DNA of 64,000 nucleotides, from positions 130,353 to 194,352 of the forward strand of contig NZ_AOGW02000016.1 of NCBI RefSeq assembly GCF_000332495.1. Direction: 5' to 3'. A model generated the notes under the pieces. That model was not told where the DNA came from and ran no database searches. It saw nothing but the letters and a program-made list of their open reading frames with translations. A program made the position numbers and the translations under genes. How positions within the stretch are numbered: the first letter of the stretch is position 1; every line of letters begins with the position of its first letter. This document shows, one piece after another, positions 27,951 through 37,277 of the stretch. This stretch comes from Leptospira terpstrae serovar Hualin str. LT 11-33 = ATCC 700639 (GTDB lineage: Bacteria; Spirochaetota; Leptospiria; Leptospirales; Leptospiraceae).

Positions 27951-30512
27951 TTAGGCTTCGTTTTTCCAACGGATGTTGGCACCATTGGAGATCCGGGAAT
28001 ATACTTCCCGGAAATACTGGTTAGGTGCCTTTCCATCCGGATCTTGCGAATAACGAGGTCTTAGGCGATGCACAAAATACATATCCAAATCCCCTTTATT
28101 TTTTCCGTGGATTTTCCCTCTATACTCTGTGATAAAAAAATACTTCACTAGATCATAAGTCTCTTTAGATACATTGATTTTTCCTGTTTCGCCACCAGAC
28201 TCCATTCGCGAAGCTGTATTGACAGTATCTCCCCAAATGTCATAAGCAAATTTAAACCGACCTACAACTCCGGCAACCACAGGACCTGTATGAAGCCCAA
28301 GTCTCAGTTCCCAAAAAGGCAAACCCAGTGTAGTTTTAATTTCTTTTAATTGGTTCATGAAACTTTGAATCTCGAGAGCCGCCAAACAAGCGTCAATGGC
28401 ACTGGTTCTTGTTTCCACGGGAACTCCACCCGCACACATATAACTATCCCCGATAGTTTTTAGTTTTTCTAAATTGTTTCTTAGAATAATTTCATCAAAC
28501 TGCGTAAAACAGGCATCGAGTTCTTCAATGAGACTTTGTTCATCCATTCCTTCGGCAACTTTCGTAAATCCTTTGAAATCAGTGAATAATACAGTTACAT
28601 TTTCAATTCTTGTGGGAGTGACGCTACCTTTAAGTTTTAATTCTTGGGCTACTTTATATGGCAAAATGTTGAGAAGTAATTTCTCTGATTCTTCCATAGC
28701 TTCTTCTGCTTTATCTTGGGCAATCAGAGCTTTTTCTCTTTCTTCATCCGCTTTTTGTTTTTCTAAATCTAACAAAAAATAACTAATATCTAATTCTTCG
28801 GCCAGTGGACGTGACATGATGTACACTACAAGGTAGTTAAACAAAACCAGAGGCAATACAATCATGGTTAGATGGAATGCCGATTCCCCCACTCCATATT
28901 GTTCCCTAATGAGCGGGAAATACAAAATGGCAGCAATGGCCATGGTAATGAGCCCCAAGTTTGCCAATCGTTGGCTCAGTTGGATTGTCCGTCCTTCCAA
29001 AGACAAAGCACCATGACGAAGCACCGCATAACCAAGTAAAAACGCGGGAACAAATTGAAAATCTGCTAAAGGATAAATTGGAAATCCATGACTAGGAAGT
29101 AGTGCTGCTAAAAGTAAAATCGCAGACAATAAAAAGGAACCAATGATCCATTTCGAAGCAAAGTTGATATAACCTTTGTTTCGAATGAACGTAAATAAAA
29201 CTAAGATCAGAGCAATGGCACCGTTTGCTCCCACGAGTAATTCTGCAGGTCCACCATGATGCACTCTGGACCATGGATAATCAAAATAACCCACAAATAA
29301 ATAAGGAGATGGGGCAAGCACAGCTGCTGTCACACAAAGGAAGTCTATGACTTGGATCCATATTGGTGATTTTTGTCCAATCGCCTCAAATACTAAACGA
29401 ACCATGATGCTCGGTGCAAAGGCAAAAGCAACAAAGGTCATCTGAGAAATTCTAAGTTGCACCACATACGATATGTTTAACTTCAAAGGAACCGATTGGA
29501 TGACATAGAAACCTGTTAGAATCAATGCAAAAGCACAAAGTTGGTTGATCCTTGCGGATGGATTGGCACCTGCCACGATGATGGATAGAAATACGGCACC
29601 AAACACAGAGACTACGGGAGGGATACCCCAAGGATACCATTTTGCCGATTCATAAGCATCAGGGGAAAGCCCAAAGGAAACGCCAAAAGAAATAAAAATC
29701 AAAACAAAAGATAATAGTGCAAATAGGAAATAAAACATTCCATTCTTTTGAAACAACAACTCATTAACGTCAAAAAAGTCGGATCGAAACACTCCGTATG
29801 CAACAAGTAACATTGGAATGAATAAAAAGAACCCTCCCGGATACACTTTAAAACCTAAAATACTCGGTGCGTTTAATGTAGTGAGTAAAAATAATAAATT
29901 TACCCCATGAAATAATGTTAGGTGGTAGTGTTTTCGAATGTATTGGTAGTGTTTGATAAACGAAGGCAAAATCAAAAGAAAGTATCCTAGTGGCGCCAAA
30001 ATTCCCCAAGGACGGACATAAGAACTTCCTCTCGGATACTTCCCAAAAGTAAATTCAAAGACTGTAGTTTCAAAACCCTTACCGATTAGAACTCCAAAAT
30101 ACAAAACAAAACTAGCAAACCAACAAAGATAAGAATAATACAATAACAACTTACTCTGTTTCCCAGTCATATGGTAGGCCATATAAAATGCAGTGGGAGC
30201 TAGTGGAGCCACAAGAAAGTAGAGTAGATCATTCCAAAATACTAATGTATTTACATCTTGGATCCAAGCACGAGTTGTAAGTACCAAACCAACAGTTCCA
30301 AAACTAATAAAGGAAATGGTAAGATTTAAATGGAAAAATCGATTTTCATCATCTGATTTACGAAATTTTTGGAAGGCAAAGTAACTAAGAAATAATCCTA
30401 CAAAAAATGTAAGAATTCCAGGAGCACCATAAGGAATCTGATACCAAAAGTATTCCCAATCCGATATAATTCCTTCTGGTTTTACAAAATAAATGAGAGG
30501 GTATGATTCCAT
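27951..30512 (-). CDS. Membrane-bound class III adenylate cyclase
   Basis: An 853-residue protein. Residues 1-590 contain about 14 or more hydrophobic helices that look like two successive 7-helix modules of the kind found at the N-terminus of sensor kinases. A coiled-coil linker follows (QKADEEREKALIAQDKAEEAMEE), then a class III cyclase domain (about 620-830). Catalytic features are VLFTDFKGFTKVAEG (metal Asp), LKTIGDSYMCAGG (Lys favouring ATP), and YDIWGDTVNTASRME. This suggests signal sensing in the membrane coupled to cAMP production. It converges on fliF with one base between the stop codons. Confidence 0.9.
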   Translation of the reverse strand: MESYPLIYFVKPEGIISDWEYFWYQIPYGAPGILTFFVGLFLSYFAFQKFRKSDDENRFFHLNLTISFISFGTVGLVLTTRAWIQDVNTLVFWNDLLYFLVAPLAPTAFYMAYHMTGKQSKLLLYYSYLCWFASFVLYFGVLIGKGFETTVFEFTFGKYPRGSSYVRPWGILAPLGYFLLILPSFIKHYQYIRKHYHLTLFHGVNLLFLLTTLNAPSILGFKVYPGGFFLFIPMLLVAYGVFRSDFFDVNELLFQKNGMFYFLFALLSFVLIFISFGVSFGLSPDAYESAKWYPWGIPPVVSVFGAVFLSIIVAGANPSARINQLCAFALILTGFYVIQSVPLKLNISYVVQLRISQMTFVAFAFAPSIMVRLVFEAIGQKSPIWIQVIDFLCVTAAVLAPSPYLFVGYFDYPWSRVHHGGPAELLVGANGAIALILVLFTFIRNKGYINFASKWIIGSFLLSAILLLAALLPSHGFPIYPLADFQFVPAFLLGYAVLRHGALSLEGRTIQLSQRLANLGLITMAIAAILYFPLIREQYGVGESAFHLTMIVLPLVLFNYLVVYIMSRPLAEELDISYFLLDLEKQKADEEREKALIAQDKAEEAMEESEKLLLNILPYKVAQELKLKGSVTPTRIENVTVLFTDFKGFTKVAEGMDEQSLIEELDACFTQFDEIILRNNLEKLKTIGDSYMCAGGVPVETRTSAIDACLAALEIQSFMNQLKEIKTTLGLPFWELRLGLHTGPVVAGVVGRFKFAYDIWGDTVNTASRMESGGETGKINVSKETYDLVKYFFITEYRGKIHGKNKGDLDMYFVHRLRPRYSQDPDGKAPNQYFREVYSRISNGANIRWKNEA

Positions 30513-30589
30513 CCCTTTAAAGATCGGCTTTCGGGAAATCAGAAAGTAGCAAATTCTTCTATTTGACTCACTTCCTCTTTTGTTGTGCT

Positions 30590-31486
30590 ATGTCCGATAT
30601 GGTTGATCTAAACTTTTCAAAAAAGAACGCAACGGAATGGTTGGCTGCTGGTAAATTTTTCGAATATAAGAAGTTTCAAATTTTTTATATCCAAGAAGGA
30701 AGAGGCCAAAACCTGATTTTACTTCATGGGTTTCCTACATCCTCTTGGGATTATTCCAAAATTTTCAACGGACTTTCTCGTTACTTCAATACGATCGCCA
30801 TTGATTTTTTAGGATTTGGTTATTCTTCCAAACCCAAAAAACATACATACACTTTGATGGAACAAACAGATATCATAGAAAACTTTATCGAGAAAAATGC
30901 TCTCCGAAGGGTGAAGTTTGTTTTTCATGATTATGCAGTCAGTGTAGGCCAAGAAATTTTAGCGAGGCATTTAGAACGCTCAGATCGTAAGTATGAAATT
31001 GACGGTGCTGTTTTTTTCAATGGAGGACTTTTTCCACATCTACATAGACCCACCTTCAAACAAAAACTTCTAGCAACACCAGTACTCGGTGCATTTCTTT
31101 CCAGATTTTATGATGAAAAAAAATTCGGTATCGCTTTTAGCAAAGTGTTTGGAAAAAATACTAAACCAACTGACAAAGAAATTTCTGTTCTTTGGAAATT
31201 GATTACCTACCCAAACAAAATATTGATTCCACACAAACTCCTCAAATACATTCCAGAAAGAAGATTACACGGGGAACGATGGAAGAATGCCCTTCTAAAT
31301 ACGGAAGTGCCACTACTCTTTATCAACGGGGGAGAAGATCCAGTCAGTGGAAGCCACCTAGCAGATGAAATTGAAAAACTTCCGATCAAAAACAAAAAAC
31401 TCATTCGTTGGGACTCCATTGGACATTATCCACAATGGGAAAACCCAGAAGAAAGTTTTAAAGAAATCTACGAATTTTTAAAATAA
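30590..31486 (+). CDS. Alpha/beta hydrolase, MEST/haloalkane dehalogenase-like
   Basis: A 298-residue alpha/beta hydrolase. The oxyanion-hole motif is LLHGFPTSSWDY; the nucleophile elbow reads VFHDYAVSVG, with Asp (D114) where esterases have Ser. The C-terminal catalytic His is in SIGHYPQWENPEE, and the acid is probably in INGGEDPVSG. The segment FFNGGLFPHLHRPTFKQKLL closely recalls vertebrate MEST/PEG1, as does the cap pattern. An Asp nucleophile indicates a dehalogenase- or epoxide-hydrolase-type mechanism. ATG 30590 is chosen over in-frame starts at 30563 and 30599. It is divergent from the cyclase. Confidence 0.87.
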   Translation: MSDMVDLNFSKKNATEWLAAGKFFEYKKFQIFYIQEGRGQNLILLHGFPTSSWDYSKIFNGLSRYFNTIAIDFLGFGYSSKPKKHTYTLMEQTDIIENFIEKNALRRVKFVFHDYAVSVGQEILARHLERSDRKYEIDGAVFFNGGLFPHLHRPTFKQKLLATPVLGAFLSRFYDEKKFGIAFSKVFGKNTKPTDKEISVLWKLITYPNKILIPHKLLKYIPERRLHGERWKNALLNTEVPLLFINGGEDPVSGSHLADEIEKLPIKNKKLIRWDSIGHYPQWENPEESFKEIYEFLK

Positions 31487-31515
31487 GAATTTATCGAATC
31501 CATTTGTTATGATGT

Positions 31516-31539
31516 CTATAACTTTCTCCAAAGTTATAG
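31516..31539. terminator. Bidirectional terminator hairpin
   Basis: CTATAACTTT (31516-31525) and AAAGTTATAG (31530-31539) are perfect 10-bp inverted repeats with a CTCC loop. They lie between the convergent hydrolase (ends 31486) and cdaR (ends 31566). The A/T-rich arms could serve both strands, although no long T-run follows. Confidence 0.65.
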
Positions 31540-31565
31540 TCTATCATAAATAAATACGAGGATGA

Positions 31566-32612
31566 TTAAGATCGATCGGAAGGAATGGCACCTGGGACTT
31601 CCATCCCAGTCCCATCATCAGTTGGGTCTGCCTCAGGGTTTTGTTCTTTAACTTTGTAACGAATCTCAATTTTTTCAGGACTGATTTGTAAAATTTCAAT
31701 TCCTTTGAGATCTTTGTTTTTGATGATTCGCACTTTAGCAACTTGCGGCTGTAATTCGGGAATGATTTTGTTTTTTATAGGATCAAAGATATAGTTACAA
31801 GGAACTTGCGCCGTAATCCCCGTTAAGATTTGTGCAGAACGAATTGGTTTTAATGAAAAATAACGAATCGCCACTTGTTCTTCAGAAAGTTCTGCATCTA
31901 ACTTGCCATCCAGACCCGAACAAACAATTGGAATTCCTGCGGCCGTTTGTTCTCCTGTTTTATAAGAAAGAGGAATGATATTTACATTCACCGTGACATC
32001 TCTGGATCCAAGTACATTCACACCTTTAGGAAGATCAGGAATTCTCACAGTTTTTGCGAAAGGTTCTTTTTTGTCGGTTAAGGAAATTTCTGGTAATTGT
32101 ACTTTGGTGATTTTTTCTAAATCTTGAGGTTTCCCGCTTAAAGTTACTTTTTGAGGACTTACAATTTGAGTCAGCTTTTCAAAGTTAGCTGGTGGTGCTC
32201 CTTCAAATACAACTTCCAATGGTACTACTTTCAGCCCACGAGATTCAATTTCAACAGGAACTGTTTTTTTCAGTTTTGTAACTTTGACTCCACTCGGAAC
32301 ACCCACAATTTTTTTAATGGGTACTTCCGTAACACCGAGTTGGACATCTTCTGGGTCAATCACAGCCTTCATAAATTGTGAATAATAATTCACAACATCT
32401 TTCAATCCTTCCACGCGAACTGGAATTGTTTTTTCTGGATTTTTAGAATAATTTAAATTACCAGATAACTTTGGATAGTCGACGGGGACATTAATAGTTT
32501 TAATTAATACTTTGGAATTCTGAAGGTTGACATAAAAAATACTTGCGATGATTAAAGATACAAGTTTCGCTTTCCAGTTTCGGACCACTTTTCCAAGTAA
32601 CTTTAAAATCAT
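31566..32612 (-). CDS. cdaR: YbbR/CdaR family regulator of diadenylate cyclase
   Basis: A 348-residue exported or membrane-anchored protein. The N-terminus has one transmembrane segment (AKLVSLIIASIFYVNLQ) and is followed by repeated YbbR domains, seen as recurring strands such as IPVRVEGLKDVVNYY, VPVEIESRGLKVVPLEVVFEG, VTLSGKPQDLEKITKVQLPEISL and VNVNIIPLS. Its ATG overlaps the cdaA stop (ATGA). CdaR proteins bind and modulate CdaA. The C-terminus is Pro/Glu/Asp-rich (NPEADPTDDGTGMEVPG). Confidence 0.9.
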   Translation of the reverse strand: MILKLLGKVVRNWKAKLVSLIIASIFYVNLQNSKVLIKTINVPVDYPKLSGNLNYSKNPEKTIPVRVEGLKDVVNYYSQFMKAVIDPEDVQLGVTEVPIKKIVGVPSGVKVTKLKKTVPVEIESRGLKVVPLEVVFEGAPPANFEKLTQIVSPQKVTLSGKPQDLEKITKVQLPEISLTDKKEPFAKTVRIPDLPKGVNVLGSRDVTVNVNIIPLSYKTGEQTAAGIPIVCSGLDGKLDAELSEEQVAIRYFSLKPIRSAQILTGITAQVPCNYIFDPIKNKIIPELQPQVAKVRIIKNKDLKGIEILQISPEKIEIRYKVKEQNPEADPTDDGTGMEVPGAIPSDRS

Positions 32613-33439
32613 ATACTCACTCCGGTATCTTTCTCTTTTGATTTACGGAGAGATTCGTCCTTAGATCTACGGCTTCCTGACATAAGACCGCTAACAAGTG
32701 CTTTTAACTCAAGAGGTTTGACTGGGTGTAACATTTCCCCTTCATAACAAATGGTAATGTCACCCGTTTCTTCTGAAGTAACAATGATAATTGCATCTGT
32801 TTCTTCGGAGAGTCCCAATGCTGAACGGTGCCTTGCTCCAAGAGTGGCAATTTCCACTGAACTACTCATGGGCAAATAAGAAGCCGCACAAACAATTCTA
32901 TTTTGTTCAATGATGACAGCCCCATCATGAAGCGGAGAATTTTTAAAGAAAATAGTTTGTAATACTTCTGAGGTTACTTGGGCATCCATAGGAACGGCAT
33001 TTTCAGAAATATCTTTCAAACTAATGTCTTTGACTAAAACAATGATAGATCCGGTTTTTTCCTGAGACATGATCCGGACCGCTTCCACAATAGGATCTAA
33101 GTCAAACGTGGGTTTCAAAAAAAACAATCGTAACAAGCGGATGCGAGCCAAATCCCCAGTTAACCGACGTAACTCGGGTTGCAATAGAACAATGATAGCA
33201 AAGACAAGGGCTGGTCTGATATTTGTCAGAATCCATTCCAGAAGTTCAAAACCTAAATATTCCGCAAGGCTTCCTGAAATCCAAATGATTCCCACACCTA
33301 GTAGAAGTTGGATTCCTCTTGTCCTTCTGAGTGTGGTATAAGTTTTATATATTAAAAATGCGACGATTAATACATCCAAAGATATGGAGATATAATTTTT
33401 ACTCCATGGAATGATGTATAATCCTCGAAAAAAATCCAA
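32609..33439 (-). CDS. cdaA: Diadenylate cyclase CdaA
   Basis: Makes cyclic di-AMP from two ATP. A 276-residue protein with two to three N-terminal transmembrane helices (ISLDVLIVAFLIYKTY, LLLGVGIIWISGSLAEYLG, ALVFAIIVLLQPEL) and a cytosolic DAC domain. The catalytic DGA motif is at residues 172-174 (PLHDGAVII) and RHRSALG at 203-209. It starts with TTG at 33439, one base after the dapB stop, with an AGGA Shine-Dalgarno sequence inside the end of dapB. The dapA-dapB-cdaA-cdaR order suggests joint transcription of lysine/diaminopimelate and c-di-AMP genes. Confidence 0.95.
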   Translation of the reverse strand: MDFFRGLYIIPWSKNYISISLDVLIVAFLIYKTYTTLRRTRGIQLLLGVGIIWISGSLAEYLGFELLEWILTNIRPALVFAIIVLLQPELRRLTGDLARIRLLRLFFLKPTFDLDPIVEAVRIMSQEKTGSIIVLVKDISLKDISENAVPMDAQVTSEVLQTIFFKNSPLHDGAVIIEQNRIVCAASYLPMSSSVEIATLGARHRSALGLSEETDAIIIVTSEETGDITICYEGEMLHPVKPLELKALVSGLMSGSRRSKDESLRKSKEKDTGVSI

Positions 33440-33440
33440 T

Positions 33441-34244
33441 TTAGATTCCTAACACATCGAACATATTATAGAGACCTTTGGATTTCCCATACAAAAACTC
33501 TGCGGCCTTCACAGCCCCAGTAGCAAATGTTTTGCGATCCTGAGCTTTATGGGTAATTTCAATTCTTTCTTCAGAACTTAAAAAATAAACAGTATGTTCT
33601 CCAACCACTTCGCCGGCTCTCATTGTATGCATAGCGATTTCTTTCTGGTCCCTTTCTGGATACATTCCATGGCGACCATAAATAACATTGTTTTCGGATC
33701 GTTTGGTGGCATTCAATAAAACTTCTTTCAAATACATAGCCGTTCCGGAAGGAGCATCTTTTTTATGTCTATGATGGATATCCAAAACTTCCACATCGAA
33801 GTCTTCGTCTAACACCTTTGCTGCGATTTCAGTTAACTTAAATAACAAATTCACACCCACAGACATATTGGGCGAAAACACAATCGGAATAGAGTTCGCT
33901 GCCGATTGAATGAGTGATTTATCGGAATCTGTAAGCCCTGTGGTTCCAATTACTAAGGGTTTTTTATTTGCCAATGCAGAATTCAAAATGGATTCAAATC
34001 CCGTGTGTGTACTAAAATCTATCAACACATCGGAAGTTTCGCATGCTTTTTGTAAGTCGGTAGAAAGTAAAATCCCCGTTTCTTTGATCCCTGCATGGTT
34101 ACCAGAATCAAAACCAGCATAGATGGCTCCTTCTCTAACAATAGCAGCACTTAACTCTGATTTTTTGGAAAGAGATAACACTTGGATGATGGCCTTCCCC
34201 ATCCGTCCCCCAGCACCAATCACACCAACTTTGATTTTAGACAA
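33441..34244 (-). CDS. dapB: 4-hydroxy-tetrahydrodipicolinate reductase
   Basis: Second step of the diaminopimelate/lysine branch, supplying peptidoglycan cross-links. The 267-residue protein has the NAD(P)-binding [42 protein letters not shown], and the catalytic [21 protein letters not shown] motif. It starts with TTG at 34244, overlapping the end of dapA by 8 bases; the GAGGAAGG Shine-Dalgarno sequence at the end of dapA supports this start. Confidence 0.96.
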   Translation of the reverse strand: MSKIKVGVIGAGGRMGKAIIQVLSLSKKSELSAAIVREGAIYAGFDSGNHAGIKETGILLSTDLQKACETSDVLIDFSTHTGFESILNSALANKKPLVIGTTGLTDSDKSLIQSAANSIPIVFSPNMSVGVNLLFKLTEIAAKVLDEDFDVEVLDIHHRHKKDAPSGTAMYLKEVLLNATKRSENNVIYGRHGMYPERDQKEIAMHTMRAGEVVGEHTVYFLSSEERIEITHKAQDRKTFATGAVKAAEFLYGKSKGLYNMFDVLGI

Positions 34245-35121
34245 TGCCTTCCTCTTTTAATTGGAATACTGTTTTTTTGAAAGTATCTGCTGGTGAACCT
34301 TCAGATAATGTTGTCATTGGAAGACGAAGTTCATTTTCACAATATCCAAACCAACTCATAGCTGCTTTGATTGGAATAGGATTGGTCTCAATGAAAGCAT
34401 TGATAAAAACAGGAAGGAGTTTATAATAAATCTTTCTGGAAGCTTCCAAATCCCCACGGAGATAAAGGGATACCATATCCACACAAGCTCTTGGAAAAAG
34501 ATTGGAGACTACAGAAACAACTCCCTTCCCCCCAATAGACAATACAGGCAATGTTAGGTTGTCGTCCCCTGACAACAAATCAAAGTCAGGCGGTGTGGAA
34601 GCAATGACCTTAGCCATTTGTCCCAAATCCCCAGTGGCTTCTTTGATCGCCGCGATTTTTGGGTGGGCCGCAAGCCTTGCTACAGTTTCTGGAAGTAAAT
34701 TCACATTGGTTCTTCCTGGAATGTTGTACAACATTACCGGTTTGGAAGATACATTGGCAATCTCTGTAAAATGACGATACATCCCTTCTTGTGTAGGTTT
34801 GTTATAGTAAGGATTGACGGAAAGAATTCCGTCCACCCCATCGGCACAAGCAGACTCTGTGAGTTCGATGGCTTCTTTTGTGGAATTGGAACCCGTGCCA
34901 GCAATGACTTGGATTTTCCCAGCTACAACTTGAACTGTCTTTTGGATGAGTTCTTTATGTTCTTCATAAGAAAGGGTGGGAGATTCCCCCGTTGTCCCAC
35001 AAGGAACCACTCCTGCCACGCCGGACCGGATTTGGTTTTCTAGGATTTTAAAATAACTATCATAATCGATTTTCCCCTGGCGGAAGGGGGTGATGACCGC
35101 AGTATAAACGCCCTGAAACAT
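34237..35121 (-). CDS. dapA: 4-hydroxy-tetrahydrodipicolinate synthase
   Basis: Condenses pyruvate with aspartate semialdehyde. A 294-residue TIM-barrel aldolase with the family motifs [52 protein letters not shown], the catalytic Tyr in [14 protein letters not shown], and the Schiff-base Lys in [13 protein letters not shown]. First gene of the dapA-dapB-cdaA-cdaR operon, divergent from the glycosyltransferase with a 77-base intergenic region. Confidence 0.96.
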   Translation of the reverse strand: MFQGVYTAVITPFRQGKIDYDSYFKILENQIRSGVAGVVPCGTTGESPTLSYEEHKELIQKTVQVVAGKIQVIAGTGSNSTKEAIELTESACADGVDGILSVNPYYNKPTQEGMYRHFTEIANVSSKPVMLYNIPGRTNVNLLPETVARLAAHPKIAAIKEATGDLGQMAKVIASTPPDFDLLSGDDNLTLPVLSIGGKGVVSVVSNLFPRACVDMVSLYLRGDLEASRKIYYKLLPVFINAFIETNPIPIKAAMSWFGYCENELRLPMTTLSEGSPADTFKKTVFQLKEEGIV

Positions 35122-35198
35122 AAATTAAACATCGAAGAGGGACGGAATTTTGCAATAAAAAACTGCCAAAAGACCCCGTACCGATAAACTTTGCGAAA

Positions 35199-36266
35199 AT
35201 GGTCTCTTTTTTCCCACCAATCCTCGCCATTCTTGCCGTTATTAGCCTTATTTTGCATTCAATCTATGTCCATTCCCGCTTTGGAGTCAAAGATGTGCCA
35301 AACGAACGCAGCCTTCACGACGCCGTGACCAAAAAATCAGCTGGGATGTTTTTTATTCCCGTCTTTCTCGTCTCCGTATTTTATCTCCTCTTTTCCCAAA
35401 CCGAGGCAAATTCACTTGTTTTCCCTAAGGAACAAAACCAAAGAATAGGCATCTATCTTTTGTTAGCTGGTGTTCTCGTTTTTTGTATTTTAGGTTTCGT
35501 AGATGATTTGTATCACCTCAGCCCAAAACTCCGGTTGTTTTTAGAGCTCTCTGTTGTAGCTGTATTTTTAGTTTGGACAAACACTGAGATTACCTTTTTT
35601 GGAGTGATTTCACTTCCAAAATTTGTCCAGATTTTTGCACTGACCATCTTCCTTGTTTTTGCAGTCAACTTGGTGAACTTTATGGATGGAATGGATTGGT
35701 ATTTAGTAACCACGCTTTTCCTTTCTTATTTTTCATTGGCAAGTGTTGCTCCTCAATTTTATGCAATAGGTCATTTTGGTTATAGTTTGTATCTGATTTT
35801 GATGATTTCAATGTTTGGATTTATATATTATAATTTTCCAAAAGCAAAATTATTTATGGGAGATAGTGGATCCTTATCCTTAGGTTTTTTTGTTTTGGCA
35901 TTACCTTTGTTTGTTGGTAAATGGGAAAATTCAAATTCAAATGTTTGGGATGTGACTAATTATTTTTATTTGTTTCCCTATTTCTGGTTGGATGGAATTT
36001 TTATTCTGATCAAACGTTTCTTCCAAAAGAAACATTTGTTCTCAGCACATAGAGAACATCTCTACCAACGAATCACGGAAACCAAATTTGGGAAAATCGG
36101 ATCTTTGGTTATTTTTTCCTTCTTAAACCTCACGGTTGTTTGTATACATTTTGTATTGAAGTCCAATGGAATTTCTAACCTGCTAATACTTACCATCATT
36201 TTCCTTTATTCGGTCATTAGTTATGGACTCCTTTGGACAATTGTACCTAGAAAAAACCTTGCATAA
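35199..36266 (+). CDS. Polyprenyl-phosphate glycosyltransferase, MraY/WecA/WbpL family
   Basis: Multi-pass membrane enzyme of 355 residues that should transfer a sugar-1-phosphate from a UDP-sugar to undecaprenyl phosphate, starting an O-antigen-like or related glycan. Visible motifs are KDVPNERSLHD near residue 30, the Asp pair in GFVDDLYHLSPKLRLFLEL, VNLVNFMDGMDW (the family usually has DG at the end, here DW), AKLFMGDSGSLSLGF, and the C-terminal HREHLYQRI. About ten transmembrane helices are apparent. A UndP transporter gene follows 27 bases downstream. Confidence 0.88.
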   Translation: MVSFFPPILAILAVISLILHSIYVHSRFGVKDVPNERSLHDAVTKKSAGMFFIPVFLVSVFYLLFSQTEANSLVFPKEQNQRIGIYLLLAGVLVFCILGFVDDLYHLSPKLRLFLELSVVAVFLVWTNTEITFFGVISLPKFVQIFALTIFLVFAVNLVNFMDGMDWYLVTTLFLSYFSLASVAPQFYAIGHFGYSLYLILMISMFGFIYYNFPKAKLFMGDSGSLSLGFFVLALPLFVGKWENSNSNVWDVTNYFYLFPYFWLDGIFILIKRFFQKKHLFSAHREHLYQRITETKFGKIGSLVIFSFLNLTVVCIHFVLKSNGISNLLILTIIFLYSVISYGLLWTIVPRKNLA

Positions 36267-36293
36267 AGTCTTCGCACTCCCATCCTTTCCTTT

Positions 36294-37277
36294 ATGCCTC
36301 TATCGAAAAAAGAAATTCTATTCTGCCTTCTCAATGGTTTTCTCATCGGGATTGCCAACCTCATCCCCGGTGTTTCCGGAGGGACTTTTGCACTCATCCT
36401 TGGACTATATGACAGGTTGATTACTGCCATCACTTCCTTAAACTTAGAAACCATCAAAGTATCGTTAGCTTTAGTGTTTGGTTTTTGGAAAGAAGATGTA
36501 AGAAAACGTTTTGCAGAAGAGATGAAACGAATTGATTTCTGGTTCCTAGTATTTCTGGGAATTGGTCTTTTGTTATCCGTTGTTTCTGGAGCCAAACTCA
36601 TTCAGTTTTTACTCCAAAACTACCCACAAGCAACACTTGCATTGTTTATCGGACTGATTTTCCCTTCGCTTGCTGTTCCTTACAAACTCATCGAAAAACA
36701 TAGCTTAGTGGTTTGGTTGTTCCTCATCCCAGGAATTCTTCTCACCATCGTCCCTAGTTTTTTTATGGGAGATACTACGGGTTCCGAAAATCCACTGATA
36801 GCTTTTCTTACAGGAGCTGTTGCTATTTCTGCAATGATTCTTCCAGGGATCTCTGGTTCTTACATTATGCTCGTGCTCGGTGAATACCAAATCGTAATTG
36901 GAAAACTATCCACCATCCTCGAACCAAGTTCGATAGTATTTCTGGGAGCCTTTGGGATTGGATGTTTACTAGGACTTCTTATTTTTACTCATTTTGTAAA
37001 ATGGTTATTTTTGAAGTATAAATCTCATACAATGACATTTTTACTTGGTCTTATCCTTGGATCTTTCTTTATCCTTTGGCCATTCAAAGACTACGCCAAT
37101 GGTCAGGCGATCGTGGGAAGATCAGGAGAAGTAAAAAGAGACATTCAAATCGCCACAGCAAAAAATGTATTCCCTAAAGACTTTACTGAAGCGCAAATCC
37201 CACTCGCAGCTCTTGCCCTTGGACTCCTTCTAGGTTTTGGTCTCAATCGATTGGAATCTTTACAAGAGAAGAAGTAG
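36294..37277 (+). CDS. DUF368 (PopT-type) undecaprenyl phosphate transporter
   Basis: A 327-residue polytopic membrane protein with the family's glycine/proline-rich repeats: NGFLIGIANLIPGVSGGTFALILGLYDRLI near the N-terminus and SAMILPGISGSYIMLVLGEY in the second half. DUF368 proteins have been shown to recycle undecaprenyl phosphate across the membrane. It follows a UndP-using glycosyltransferase, making a sensible pair of lipid-carrier consumption and recycling. Its 3' end overlaps the convergent lyase gene by 35 bases. Confidence 0.9.
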   Translation: MPLSKKEILFCLLNGFLIGIANLIPGVSGGTFALILGLYDRLITAITSLNLETIKVSLALVFGFWKEDVRKRFAEEMKRIDFWFLVFLGIGLLLSVVSGAKLIQFLLQNYPQATLALFIGLIFPSLAVPYKLIEKHSLVVWLFLIPGILLTIVPSFFMGDTTGSENPLIAFLTGAVAISAMILPGISGSYIMLVLGEYQIVIGKLSTILEPSSIVFLGAFGIGCLLGLLIFTHFVKWLFLKYKSHTMTFLLGLILGSFFILWPFKDYANGQAIVGRSGEVKRDIQIATAKNVFPKDFTEAQIPLAALALGLLLGFGLNRLESLQEKK

